64,000 nt of DNA from Telopea speciosissima (GCF_018873765.1 NC_057925.1:2124927-2188926), one strand, 5' to 3'. Shown: positions 12,365 to 24,231, counted from the first letter of the stretch. Made by a program: numbers and translations. Notes: generated from the letters alone by a model not told the origin.

Positions 12365-13229
12365 GAAAAAACTGCTGGAGGCATGATTTAACATCTAAAT
12401 ATGGATGGTTCCCAATTAATTTTGCCAAGAGCACCCCTTTGGGTGTGTCATGGGTGTGGTATTACGTGCTTGATGGTTAAGCTGGGGTGCAAGCGAGCCC
12501 GAGAGTTTTAAGGAAGGTTTTAACGTAATTATATCTGTTTGGAGTTTTGAGCTACAGGCTTGATGACACAGTCCATTAGTGAAAAGTAAATATAGCCCTG
12601 TATTACATTTGATAGATAAGACCTGCTCTGCAAACTCCTTTCAATTTAAAGAAACTATAAAGGATGGGGAAAGGAGATAGAAAGTATCAAATGAAGGGGA
12701 TAAAATCTATTCTTGAAATTGATTTAGAAATAGATATCTTGTTTTTGGAGTCCCTGTTTCTCTGTGTAACTATTTTGATGAATGGTCTTTTCTTCTATGC
12801 ACTCTTGCTCTTCACCTCCCCATCCCCATCTATTTTGATGAATGGTCTTGCATCTTCGATCTGTGTAGAGATATCATTTGACTATTTAAACATACAAACA
12901 ACGAATGTAGAATATTTTTTGGATTTAGAGAGGAGAGTAACATATGTGTGTGTGTTGTGTATCTATTATTAGCATAGGGAGCACTGACGTAGACACAAGT
13001 TAAAGATGGGATTCAATCCCAAGCTTAGGTAGTAGAGACTTAAAAGTGATTAATTAGGTGGTAAACCCATTGGTTATGGCTTCTACAATGAGAGGCCATT
13101 GATTACAGAAGAGAAAGAACATGAAGGTATGAAGTATGAATTCAATTCATGTGAGCTATTATATTTCCTCTTCTCATTATTTACCAGGATTAAAAGGACA
13201 TTACAACCAATTCCTATGAAACAGAAGGT
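12365..13229. other. Intergenic region between convergent ATXR4 and FAR
   Basis: This holds the 3' flanks of two convergent genes. A short word (tattttgatgaatggtct) occurs twice, at about 12772 and 12832. The frame at 12664-12972 shows no similarity that I recognise. Nothing else is seen. Confidence 0.4.
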
Positions 13230-13466
13230 CTAATTATCCAGACATCCTCTCCCCTTCATTACATGCCTTCTCAGACCTGGAATATGAATGTTAGACACAT
13301 AATGCTGCCAATCTATTCTCCTTACATCAAATCCAAAGCTCCTTCTCTCCTCTTCTGACAGTTCCTCCATTAGCTTCTGTGTGTTGGTATTATCAAACCT
13401 GATATATATTTTTTTTAATGTTCCCAAGTCAGTAGAATCTCTGAAAAGAATAGAAGAAAATCACAG

Positions 13467-13538
<72 letters not shown>

Positions 13539-13963
13539 TGTAAATTTGAACAGGTTTAGCTCCTGACCTTCCTCCATAGAAAGTGTATGGTTCATATATG
13601 CTAGCCAGGTATTTTGCTTGTTCCATCGATTTCTTGCATGCAATTTCGAGTTTACGAGACAGTTTCCCATTGGAAGCAGCTGCAGCTACTTGCTGACTTC
13701 TTTGGATGGCATCCCTCCAAATATGTGAGGAGAAATCATCCATGGAATTGAAGAGCTTCATTGTTGGGACATGAATTGGGTTTCCCTTTGAGTCCATGTA
13801 AGGAGTGGAACTGAAGTGTTCGTAGAGGAATCTAGCCAGGTCTTGGAACAGTAGTGGGTTCACCACAGATGAAGCAACATGATAAATGCTCATCTCCGGT
13901 TTCCTTGCTGCGCCATGCTTTGCCATGGCTGCCAAGGTTGCATTTACAACCATGTCATGGGAC
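13230..13963 (-). CDS. FAR2: Fatty acyl reductase MS2/FAR2-type, last two exons only
   Basis: Exons on the minus strand are 13568-13963 and 13230-13398. They encode the end of the NAD-binding part (DMVVNATLAAMAKHG, YHVASSVVNPLLFQDLA) and the C-terminal FAR domain (EPYTFYGGR-FDNTNTQ, GFDVRRIDWQHYV, HIPGLRRHVMKGR). These match the plastid MS2/FAR2 class, which makes fatty alcohols for pollen exine, better than the CER4 class. The intron carries an AT microsatellite. Two in-frame acceptors exist: 13398 gives the conserved GGR-FDN joint; 13440 has the better pyrimidine tract and would add 14 residues. All upstream exons are missing: an intron begins at 13964 and runs into the N gap, and nothing FAR-like is seen beyond it. 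The visible part is intact. Confidence 0.85.
13469..13530. repeat. AT dinucleotide microsatellite
   Basis: About 31 AT units lie inside the last intron of the FAR gene. Such a tract is prone to length change and assembly trouble. Confidence 0.97.
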
Positions 13964-14024
13964 CTATTCACAATCATATAAAAAATGAAGCTTAGTTCTT
14001 GCATATTATGCTTAGTTCCATATA

Positions 14025-14124
14025 NNNNNNNNNNNNNNNNNNNNNNNNNNNNNNNNNNNNNNNNNNNNNNNNNNNNNNNNNNNNNNNNNNNNNNNNNNNN
14101 NNNNNNNNNNNNNNNNNNNNNNNN
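14025..14124. other. Assembly gap of 100 N
   Basis: Exactly 100 N are present, a size commonly used for gaps of unknown length. The gap separates the 5'-less FAR gene on the left from the 5'-less SINAT gene on the right, so real gene sequence may be hidden here. Confidence 0.98.
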
Positions 14125-14687
14125 GAATACCTGAATTTTTTCCAAAAATAACTGATGAATGATGCTAAAATATGGGTTGAATACTCCTTTGATATGTATA
14201 AGACTCTCCTCAAACTATGAGCTTGATAGAAAAACCCTAACCCTAAAATCGATTGTTGTCAGGGTTTTAGAAAACCCTGAAATTGAGATCGATTTAGGGA
14301 AAGGGGGCTGTAATTGCTGATGTAGACATGTAATAGATGCTGACCAAGGCTGTTAGAATGGAACCTCCAAGGTGAAGAATCAATCTCCAGTAAGAGTGAG
14401 ACCTGATCTTCAAAGGGGAGAGACTCCAAAAAATCGCAGAAGTAGAACAGGGCAGCATTACAGCACTACACCAGCATAAAGGACCTTCTTCAAGCCTTGA
14501 ACTGATGAAGGAGAGTTCTCTTTTAATGTTAGAACCACCTCCAAAGCACTTGAACAATATCAGTAATTTACTATAGAAAAGTAGATAGAATGGAGGAGGG
14601 CAGCAACTAAATCATTGGTTAGGGATTTTACCTCATTAGTGCTGCCCCCTTACAAGGAGAAGAAGAAGAAAACCAGAGAAAGAGAAG

Positions 14688-14730
<43 letters not shown>

Positions 14731-14805
14731 AGGAGAGGTCGATTGGAGAGATGGAGTAGGGTTTTTTCTCTTTTTCTAACCGAGATCAGACCAGCTCTGT
14801 TACCA
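14125..14805 (-). mobile_element. Presumed internal region of the fossil Copia-type element
   Basis: This lies on the internal side of the LTR at 14806-15036. A primer-binding-site-like stretch resembling the initiator Met tRNA complement sits at 14794-14805, directly next to the LTR. No gag or pol reading frame is visible; the element is incomplete and runs into the N gap. A GA microsatellite lies at 14691-14728, and a double aaccct word at about 14234. Confidence 0.5.
14691..14728. repeat. GA dinucleotide microsatellite
   Basis: About 19 AG units lie close to the LTR of the Copia-type element. Confidence 0.95.
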
Positions 14806-15036
14806 TGTTGGCAGAATCGTGGGTTAGAAAGAGAGAATGAGAGAAAATAATGTGTTGTATTCATTGATAGGTAAGCCCCTCTATTTATAATAGATGGAAA
14901 ATTACAAAGAGACTAAACTAGGCGATATGGGACTAAAACCCACATAGCCCACTTACACTTAATAACATAAGAAGAATAAAACTACCCCAAAAAGACCAGA
15001 ATACCCCCACGGTATTCTGGATTACATATTCCAACA
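14806..15036 (-). mobile_element. Fossil Copia-type LTR, 231 bases
   Basis: The block starts TGTTGG and ends CCAACA, the inverted ends expected of an LTR. On the minus strand it holds a TATAAATAG promoter word, and a primer-binding-site-like stretch follows immediately. It is therefore the 5' LTR of a minus-strand Copia-type element. The partner LTR is not in view, so the element is broken or hidden by the gap; age cannot be judged from one LTR. Confidence 0.75.
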
Positions 15037-16252
15037 GAGGTCAAGTGTTCGACTCTTGGGAAGTGCATCGGTAGAGTTTTCCTGGGAAATACCGTGTGAG
15101 CTCCACGTGCAAGGACCATGGAATCTTGGCTTGCACGTGCGGGGGAGTGTTGATGTATACATCGATGCTGCCCTTCCCTAACAGTTCAAGCTTTTAGGTG
15201 ATACGGTAGCGAAACAACATATATAGGCATGATGTACCATTGGATGGTATCCAGTCCTCAAACGTGAATTCAGTCTTAGCTGAATTGCCTGAAACTAAAC
15301 CTCTGAATTGACTTATATATTGTAATAGCATAGAAAATGAATAGATTATGATGTGTATTATTATTTCTTAGTTATTTGTCACGAAACTATGTTCTTTCTT
15401 TTTCCTTCTGAAATTTCTTATATGGTTTCAGTTTTTAATTGATTTAGTATCAAGTCGGACGGCTGAGGCTTTCATTTGGTTAGTTGAACTTTAACAGGCT
15501 ATAAAGAACCTGTATTACTAAGATGTCGATGTTTCCATGATACTTGGATGGAAATCTGATTTTTCCTTATCTTTTCTTGGCATCCAAACATAGTATAAGG
15601 GACCAACTTTAAGTTGCCACCTTTTTCTAGCTTCTAAATGTGCCAGTTTCATAGATTATTTTGCTCACTTCATAGTTTGTTCCAGCAACTTCAGAGCTCA
15701 GTACATTCCCTCCTGAATACATTCCTCAGATTTGGTATTGGTTTGCAATTCAGCCAATGATTCCATGTTTGGACTATATGATGATCAATATGAATCTGAT
15801 GAGTGAGGACTTCGCCAAACCTCCAGTGACTCCAACAAGGGGTTGTCAATTTAATTATCTATCACCTTGGAACAGAGATAAGTGAGATGATTGAGGGTTA
15901 TCATGCTGAAGAGTACGTGTGCTTGAAGCATACATATAATCTAGTGTGTGAATAAATCAGTGCATAACCTGCCTAATATGCCACAGTTGCCAACTGCCAA
16001 CTATGTACTATATGAAAGTCAAGTTTTTTTTTTTACCATGTGATGGGTGCAAAATTTATTGAACTTGAGCTAGATTGTTTACTTTTATCCTCTCGTTGTG
16101 ATTGTACATTCTATTGTTTCATGTTTTAGGATCTTTCTGATTTGGTATTTTACCTTCAGAATAGAAATTTTGATATGCATGTACCTAACAATGATCTGAT
16201 ATTCCAGATAATTTATTAAATGATTATTCTTTTTTTTTTTTTTTAAATGTAG
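15037..16252. other. Region between the LTR and the SINAT exons
   Basis: At 15040-15160 there is a repeat-like stretch (ttgcacgtgcgggggagtg) of the kind found next to plant transposon remains. An open frame without a start codon at 15684-15887 begins PATSEL and contains FPPEYIPQIWYWF. Its first residues faintly recall the PATS...EL start of the SINAT RING segment, but the CPVC pair is absent and the rest does not match. The remainder is AT-rich and would be SINAT intron 1 if exon 1 lies further left. Confidence 0.35.
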
Positions 16253-17606
16253 TGTCCAAATGGCCATACATTATGTTCAAAGTGCAAAGTTAGAGTGCAG
16301 AACTGTTGCCCGATTTGTCGCCATGAACTTGGTAACATAAGATGCTTGGCTTTGGAGAAGGTGGCAGAGTCTTTGGAACTCCCCTGCACATACAATGGTT
16401 TGGGCTGTCATGATATACTTCCCTATTACAGCAAGCTCAAACATGAACAACATTGCCAATTTCGACCATACAACTGCCCCTATGCTGGTTCTGAATGTTC
16501 TGTCGCTGGGGACATCCCGACCCTTGTTGCACATCTCAAGGATGATCACAAGGTTGACACGCATGATGGATGCACCTTCAACCATCGATATGTCAAATCC
16601 AATCCTCAGGACGTTGAAAATGCTACATGGATGTTGACTGTAAGTCCTACAACCTTTAGAATGTAATATGAGATGAAGCCTAGATTGAGAGTCTTGTACC
16701 CTGTGTTAAATTTTCACTTGTTATATTAGCTATGTAGTTGCCAAAGTGTGCTTTTGGTGCAGACTACCTCATGGTCCAGCTCTTGGATTTGATGATCCAA
16801 AATATTAATGCATGGGATTATTCTAACAATCCTAAGATCTGCTTGAGTTTGAGTGGTCGCGAAAACATGGGTAATTGTGCAGAAAAGCTCAGCTTGAAAG
16901 ACAATTACTATAAAAGACGGTTATGTTTTGGGTTATGCCCCATCCAAGGGGTGGCATTTTGATAGAATGCTTGGCTTGATGAATGACATTTTCTCATTTC
17001 AATAGCTAATGACCAACTGCAGACTGCCTGCTAGATCATGTGTTTTTCCTCAATCAGTTAGAATAATGAATGATTATCATAAATGTAAGTTGTTTCCGAC
17101 ACATACCTGTTGTTTATGGCTAACTTCTACAATTAAGCACTGTTGTATTTTTGCAAGGAAAAATTGTAGAAGGTTTAAAAAGAAGAAGAAGAAAAGATTA
17201 TCCAAGATTCTTTTCTCATATATACCCCCTGCCCATCTGATCATGTGGAAGTTTTTGATATCATTGCTTAAAATCGGGTTATCTGCTGCAGGTCTTCAAT
17301 TGTTTTGGTCGCCAGTTCTGCTTGCACTTTGAGGCTTTCCTATTGGGAATGGCGCCAGTATATATGGCCTTCCTTCGGTTCTTGGGTGATGAAGATGAGG
17401 CAAAGAAATTCAGTTACAGTCTGGAAGTTGGTGGGAATGGCCGAAAGTTAACGTGGCAAGGGATTCCAAGAAGCATTCGTGACAGCCACAAGAAAGTTCG
17501 TGACAGTCAGGATGGACTGATCATTCAGAGGAACTTGGCACTCTACTTTTCTGGTGGTGATAGGCAGGAGTTGAAGTTAAGAGTGACAGGTCGCATCTGG
17601 AAATAG
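16253..17606 (+). CDS. SINAT: SINAT-type E3 ubiquitin ligase, first exon missing
   Basis: Exons 16253-16639 and 17292-17606 give 233 residues of a Seven-in-absentia homologue, a RING ubiquitin ligase that recognises targets through a TRAF-like SINA domain. Exon 2 starts exactly at the third RING cysteine (CPNGHTLCSKC, then CCPICRHELG). The SIAH zinc finger follows (LPCTYNGLGC...HEQHCQFRPYNCPYAGSEC), then the TRAF-like part (GCTFNHRYVKSNP, ENATWMLTV-FNCFG, YSLEVGGNGRKLTW, RELKLRVTGRIWK-like end). Introns sit at the usual family positions. The 5' exon with the N-terminus and the first CxxC pair of the RING is not recognisable between the N gap and 16252. It may lie in the gap, or the gene may be a 5'-truncated copy. 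What is visible has no lesion; it ends a few residues earlier than most relatives. Confidence 0.87.
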
Positions 17607-20581
17607 CACTGACATACAGCTATCACCTATTTAAGAATTCATGTTGAAATAGAAGATTACATCAGTCTCACTGGGTTGGTGGATAATCCATATGAGAATT
17701 TAACAGACAAATGTTTATCTGTAAATGGGGTAGACTTGGTGCAAATTTTGGAAGGTCAGTTTCTGTTTCATACAACTTCTTCAATCGGTTGAGTTGGTTG
17801 GGTACGATAGGCAAAGATCTTTGTGAGCAAATTAATGTAAAAATGTTTATCTAGAAATCCTGGCATCAAAACCCTGTGAAATAGGGGAATGAAAAATAAA
17901 CATTTTCTGAGATGTAATGTTACAGAATCTGAAGTTAGCATTTGTGTATGTAAAAGAAAAGGTTCAAATATCATGGTTTCCATATGTAGACCTTTCTTGG
18001 CATACTCCACTTTCAGCCTTTTACATTGGGGGTCTTTCTTCTTTCAGTGACATTGCCTACTCTACAAACTCAACTCAGCCTATGTAGTGGAAATAAATTT
18101 TGCCAGGGAAAGGATAAGGATCAATTCAGGATTGTAATTGTTGGAAGCATGTATTTTGGTGTGCCATAGTTTCATTATCCATCTGAAGTAGTTAAGTATT
18201 CTGAGTGTTTTTGGGAACTTGATGTGATGCCAGTGATTCTAATTTTCTTTTTATGTTCAGATTTTAAAATGTTGATTGATTTAGGGATGTTATGAACAAG
18301 ACCGGTGTAGGACTGAGAAAATAGGGATAAGGCTCAGTGAGTTGTAATATAAGGATGTTATAGATTTGGTTTTTTGTACCGTGTCCCCAGTGTGGTAGTG
18401 ATCTACCCTCCAATGCCCTTCTCGTCTGGACTCTTGACTGTATGTGTACCCTGGTAGTGATGGCATTGACTGGTTAGGTTAAAACTAGATCACTATTCTC
18501 AGATTTTTTTCAGAAGCCAGCTCTTAATAGCAGATTACTTTGTTGCCATAACTTTTAAAAACTTGATGAATGTCAAAATGGTATAATTCTATGATAAGTT
18601 AGATCAGTATACAAAGGGTTGTGTTTTCCCTAAGAACAAAAAATATTCAAAAGTTAATAGCTCTTAATCAGTTCTTTAGGCTTTGTAAAAAGACAGATAC
18701 TGGAGATGGCAACCGAAGTTAGGAGGCTCTCTTTATCTCCTTAATGATTTCCAGGAAATATATCTCTTACTTCCATGTTACTGATCTACTTTGTATCAAA
18801 ATTTCATCCTGGAAGTGTTTCTATCCATCACAGACAAATTATGATTACTGGGTTTCAATTTTGTTTTCTCATTGACTATATGAAGATGTATTCTCTCTCC
18901 CTTCCATGACAGGTGAAGGGTCACTTTCAGCCCCCCTTGTTAATAGGCCATCTGTTAATTTTCTGATTAATTAAAACTGTGAGGACATGCCAAAGGTCCT
19001 AAACTATTATTAGTTGAATTTGCATTTTTAATCATAAAACCATCCTTCTCCTCAAGCATTTAGGTATTTTAATTCATATGTGAACTATGAAGCATTGACC
19101 ATATGAAAGATAAAGTATAAACTTTCCCCTTTTTTTTTTGGACAAATCTGGTGATAAACCTAGTAGGAACATTTGATCTGAGTATATTTCCATGTGCCAA
19201 ATGGACCCTTAAAAATTAGAACCATTAAAGTAGCACTACTCCAAAGGTTTGTGAAGGTCTTGAATTTGATAATTGAACATGGATTGCATGAAGGTATTAT
19301 AATAATGGATGTGATCAGCAATAGGTGATTGGGATTCTCCAAACACGCCGCCCCTACCTTCCTAAAAATTTTAAAATGAAAAATGACAGATGAGGGGATG
19401 AAATATCCATACTTCTCATATGTGATGAGGAAATGGAAGACAACTACCAGAGCATTTGGTGGTACATTGGGGGTCATAGGAAGTCATGGGATTGACTCTT
19501 TCATTTCACCAGGGAAGGTGGATGTGGGATCAAATATAATGGGGAAAAGGAATCTCTCCAGGAGTGGCTCATGCGCCCAAACATGGGCCCTCGCAAAATG
19601 ACTGCCCCACCCTCCATGTAAGGTGAAAATCGTTCTATTGATGCTTTCACATGTGCTCCCATTGCCCTTGTGCTAGTGCAGGAGCCATGATACAAGACAG
19701 AAAACTCTCCCCCAAATATTACATATCTTTCTCGTAAAAAAACCGAGACGTGAAAACCGATTTCATTAGAACTAGAGTGTTACCAAACTCAGCCTAAGTT
19801 TTCCTTTATCCAGAATCTCTTCACTATTGGTGTTGTGACGCTATGAGTGGAATTTCATTCATTATTAATTCTCTATCACCTATTGTATGAGGTCGAAAAT
19901 AAATATCTTTTTCTGTCCAACCACAAAGTCAGATCCCACGGTTGAAGAGACACTGGGTTATTTGTATGCCAAATCTTGATTCTAGATAAAGAAAAGATGG
20001 AGTTTTCATCCTCCCAGTGGTCACGGTAACACAGCTCAATACAAATATAAAATTTGTCGAAAAAGAGGAAGAGCATAATTACAAAAGAAGGACATATTTT
20101 CAAGATTCTTACGAAAAAGGGATATATTTTTTAGATATTTCTAATTATTTCGTGCATAACTGCATATTACAAAAGTCATGTAATTGGAAAAAAAGTAATA
20201 TAATTTTTATTGACAAAATTACCCTCATATTTAAATGCACCAAAATCTTCCTTGGCCCCAGCCCCAGGCGCTCTACACCAATGTCCCTGGGTTTCATCCT
20301 CTCCCCAGTGTCTCTCGGTGTTCGGAAAAGTATCATTCACTCATTTTCCGGCTTACCTCACCGGCGACAAATAGCGATCGAGAACCTACCTGAGTTATAC
20401 CGGGCCCCTGCTTGTGTACGGATTATTTGAGTGCTCGATTCCATCGTGATCAACTGGCTGCGCTGATGTGGCCTCTGCGCTCACCGTCTCTGACATCTTC
20501 TCTCCTCTAACGGAACCCTAACCGCAAATATCCTACCGAACCCTCTAGATTTATCGCAGAAGTTACTGACCGCCGTTGGTG
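17607..20581. other. Intergenic region between SINAT and the GET3d relic
   Basis: No gene is recognised in these 3 kb. At about 19580-19690 there is a copy of a dispersed repeat (gcaaaatgactgccccaccc and following words) also seen at 58995-59362. From about 20240 the sequence becomes less AT-rich and may be the old promoter of the GET3d relic. Confidence 0.4.
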
Positions 20582-22546
20582 ATGGCAGTCCCACCGGAAG
20601 ATCGTTCTCCTCAGAAACCCACGAAAATGGTAATTTTCTTAGGGAAAGGAGTCTCTGGCAAGGCTATTTCTGCGGTTCTTGCCGCTCAGTTGCTTTTGCT
20701 CAACTCGTCGTGCTTCATTGTGAGTCTACTGTTATTTCCACTAGCTTTTGATCTGATTGTCTTTGAAATTCGATCTGGGTTTTCTGTTTTTTTACTTTGG
20801 TTCTTGTGCAAGTATTTCATCCTTGATCAGCTGTTTCTTCAGGCTGCATTTTAATCCTTCAACACCCTCCGAGATGGTTGAAAAAGAAGAATATTTAATT
20901 GGTCAGTTCTTTTGAGCAGTGCTTCCAGTTTATGTTTCATTTATGATATTCATTCTATAATAAAGTAGAGAAGAGTTTACTCGAAAACACAATCCTTTCA
21001 TAAGTACACAAGCTAACCGAACTGACCATTAATCCCTCCATATAGGCATTGACAGTATTCTTTATTTTATGATTCTATCTCACAACAATGCGAGACAAGT
21101 GTGACGAATTAAGAAACTTGGAGTTGTCTAGAAATGAATGATCATGAACCATATTTATGACTTGATCATGTACTCAAACCAAGAGATAAGACTTGATACA
21201 TAGAACTGACTCGAATCATATATGGCATAAATGCATCAGTTGAAGCACAAGAGGTAATTGCTTCCAAATTCTGAAGAACAAATATGGTTGATTGTTAGAG
21301 TTATTAAGGAAGGACTCCTACTTTCTTCCAATTTCTTAGCCTAAGAACTTTATATGCTTAGTTGTACCTTGATAGTCTCATAATCTCAATCAGCTCATTG
21401 TAATTTAATATTGGATAAGCTGGAAATGGTTTTAATTCCTACAAAAGAGTTTTTAACTGCTATTTTTTTTGGTGTCCAGTATTATGCTGAGGCTGGAATG
21501 AGTATGTGTTTGGTGTTGCATTCTCAAGATCCTACTCCTGAATATCTTATGAGTTGTATGATTAGAAAGAGGAGAGTGCATACAAAAAATCCTCCCAAAA
21601 GAAAATTGTGACAAAACCTGATCTCAACAACCGAAACCTGTTAAGGAGAAGAACAGAAGGGAAGAAAAAGGAAGAAGTAGAGAGGAAGAGAGAATGGGAG
21701 AGTTTCCTTGGCCACAATAGGATTCAGAATTAGTCTAACGTGATTATATTACGTAAACTACTCTTAGTAGGAAACCTACTAATAGTCTAAGCTTAATTAC
21801 AATCTAAGTCTAATTATGATAAAGGCAAATAACTAAAACAGTTACAACTCATCATTATCCCATTGTCCCATGATACACAACCCCCCCCCTCTCACGGTGC
21901 ACTTTAACAAAAATTATCCTTTTTCTTGAAAGGACAGTGCATAAGCACCAAGTAAACGAAGGCTGAAAATATCAAGATTGCTTTCCATATATTCAACTTT
22001 CGTAAGGGAAAAATTTGTGGGAATTTTAAAGACTAACTTCAAGAAACAATATAGGCAAGAAAAAGTCGATGTAGTTGTAAATGATGGCATAAGCACTGAG
22101 GAGACACTCCGGATGATTGGCTTAACGGAGAGAGCGAGGTTAAGGCTAGGATCAAGATCTCGGTTTCAGATCTGGTTTCCGTCAGGACCGAAACCAAGAA
22201 GTGTTGGATCTCATTTCGAGGTTCCGATCATGGGTTTTGTTTCAGCCAGGCCCGAAACCGAGACAACTTGGAGATTTCGGTCAGTTTCGACCGAGATTTA
22301 GTTCCATGGTTTGGGTTTTCCTCAGTCAACCCTCCCACTTCTGTCATCTGTAGTCTCCATCTGTGATGACATGGGACCTTGTACATATGGTATTTTAAAT
22401 ATTAGCGGAATGTGCCTGAAAATACCGATATTGGGAGGTTTACTTCTCCTTCACTCTTGAGACTAGTAGATGAAACCTTGAGGTTAAATGATGGTGGCTT
22501 GCATCTTGATAGGAAAACGAGGGCAAAGATATGGGAGAATTCATAG
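20582..22546 (+). pseudogene. GET3D: Decayed GET3d-like ArsA/GET3 ATPase
   Basis: Four blocks match the plant organellar ArsA/GET3-type ATPase GET3d (At1g26090 type) in order. 20582-20719 holds MVIFLGKG-SGK and AVLAAQ; 21480-21572 holds YYAEAGMSMCLVLHSQDPT; 21978-22145 holds KFVGIL, VDVVVNDGISTEETLRMIG and TERARL; 22406-22546 holds NTDIGRFTSPSLLRLVDE and a final KIWENS stop. The family binds ATP through a GKGGSGKTT P-loop; here it reads GKGVSGKAI, so ATP binding is probably lost. The expected donor after AAQ is not GT. The LNMTQGVLEG part and the whole C-terminal half are missing. At 22146-22400 a foreign repeat interrupts the gene where LYLKYL is expected. Together this is a pseudogene. No intact copy is in the window. 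Confidence 0.78.
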
Positions 22547-22919
22547 GTTTCCATTTTTCACTGTTATGCTTGTATTTGCAGTTTCATGCAATACGTCTTT
22601 GTTGGTTGTTTTAGGCTCTCCAAAATGCATTCTGTTTCTCTAAGTGAACTATGTTGGTAGCTTATGCATGCATTAGTTGTATAAGGGCTATTGTAAGAGA
22701 TCTGAAGTTACATCAGAGGATTGATTAATGGATTTCATGCTTGAAATAGTTTGAGATGATGCAAGTTATATGTGAAAAAGCTGTGTCTGGACTTCTAGTG
22801 AAACCTCTGTTTGACATGCCAATTTAGAAACTATTGAACATTTATTTTTTTCTCAAGCTCTTCAGTCTTCACCCCCACAAGGTAATGCTCCTTTTCTGTG
22901 AGTTTCCTAGAACTTACAT

Positions 22920-23009
22920 GGATCTTTAGCTCAATCGGTAGAGCACTTGCATATGAGCATGTCACAATCTTGCTCCAAGAGGATGGTGGTTCAAATCCAC
23001 CAAGATCCA
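22920..23009 (+). tRNA. tRNA-like sequence with enlarged anticodon arm
   Basis: A cloverleaf is visible: a perfect 7-bp acceptor stem (ggatctt with aagatcc, then A), a D arm with gctc/gagc, and a T arm ggtgg-ttcaaat-ccacc. The A-box-like tagctcaatcggtagagc and B-box-like ggttcaaatcc are good. The anticodon arm (cttg...caag) is too long by about 17-19 bases, as if it held an intron, and the last stem pair is mismatched. I cannot assign an anticodon with a standard U33 context. It may be a divergent intron-bearing tRNA or a tRNA-derived pseudogene or SINE head. Confidence 0.5.
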
Positions 23010-24144
23010 AAACTCTTGTGAGTTACTTTATTAAATTTGGAAGAATATATAGTAATTAACAAGGTCAATACATTTTCATAGTTTTAATATCTTGTGATGA
23101 ATTAGGGTAAAGAGATGGAAAGAACAGAAAACCAGCAAAGAAGAACAAGTTCCACACGCTCTACCATCTTCTGTGTTTAGATAATCATTACTCTATTATG
23201 ATCATATAAAAAAATAGGAAATCAGAGGAAAATGGTCCACATGTCTACCAATTTCTGTTGTTGGATCATCCTCTCTCTGGAGTGATTATCAAAGAACAGA
23301 AATCAGAGGAACAAGCTCCACATGCTGTACCACTTCTTGTGTTTGGATAATCATTTCTCAGTGACAAAGCTCCATTTTAACCAAGTCCCCCAAACTAAAT
23401 TGAAGATCAAATCCCAAAAGCCTGACCAAATGCAATCATCCTAACCAAATCTATTGTTCTCTGGAGATTGATTTTTTTATACATAACACAGAATCTTTAA
23501 TTCATGTTTTCCTTCAAATGCACCTTCGTACAAGTTAATTAGGGTGCATATGCAAGTAAGTAGTTAAATTTTCACCAACTAGTCAATTGGCAAAACTTTC
23601 ATAGAGTGCTAAGAATTTTAAAGATAGAGGGTGAGGGGGGGGGGGGAGTGTAGGTTGATTTGAATGAACTGGAGTCATGTTCCAGCTCCCAAGTTAAGGG
23701 CAGATTGCTGGTCCTTTCCCATACACATTAAGACCATTCCGGACTTTGTTAGAAAGCTCAAACTGAAGCCAGAGGCAACTGGAACTAATATTGGATGACA
23801 GCACTTGCTGTGCCTTTTTCCATTTCTTTCTCCCCCTCCCCCACCCCCAACCTTTTTTTTTCTTAGGAGGCTTTGTACTGTAGCCAAAACCAAACTCCAC
23901 TTGCTTGCGACTAAACTTTTGATCAATTCATATAAACAAACAAAAGGCAGATTCCAATAATAAGGACCTTGAAGCTTCTCAAGTCTACATTGACAAATGT
24001 TGGAATCGAAGAGACGCAACCCCTAATTCAGGCATACTGTCCAAGATTGAAACCAATTCCTTTCAAGTGTTGTGTTGCTTCATGGGTTATTATTCTTCAA
24101 TGTTGTTTCTAACTTTACATAGAAAAGCTAGAATAGGTTGCAAT

Positions 24145-24231
24145 GGGAGTCCTGATGGATTTGAACCATCACCTCTTGGGATATATGTTGCTATAATTCC
24201 CAAGTGCTCTACCTGTTTGAGCTAAAGGCCC
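24145..24231 (-). tRNA. Second tRNA-like sequence, probably a pseudogene
   Basis: On the minus strand it reads gggcctttagctcaaacagg, gtagagcacttgg, then ...ccaagaggtgatggttcaaa and tccatcagg. It has the D arm, a T arm gatgg/ccatc and a good stem cttggga/tcccaag, again with an enlarged loop (16 bases). It shares tttagctcaa, ggtagagcacttg and caagagg with the copy at 22920. The acceptor stem is not properly paired. It is likely a relative of the first one in decay. Confidence 0.4.

Noticed and set aside
13461-13670. Long Tyr-Ile repeat protein frames around 13430-13570
   Set aside because: They come from translating the AT microsatellite inside the FAR intron.
14230-14245. Interstitial telomere repeat (aaccctaaccct)
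   Set aside because: Only two units are present, which is expected by chance or as a telo-box; it is not an array.
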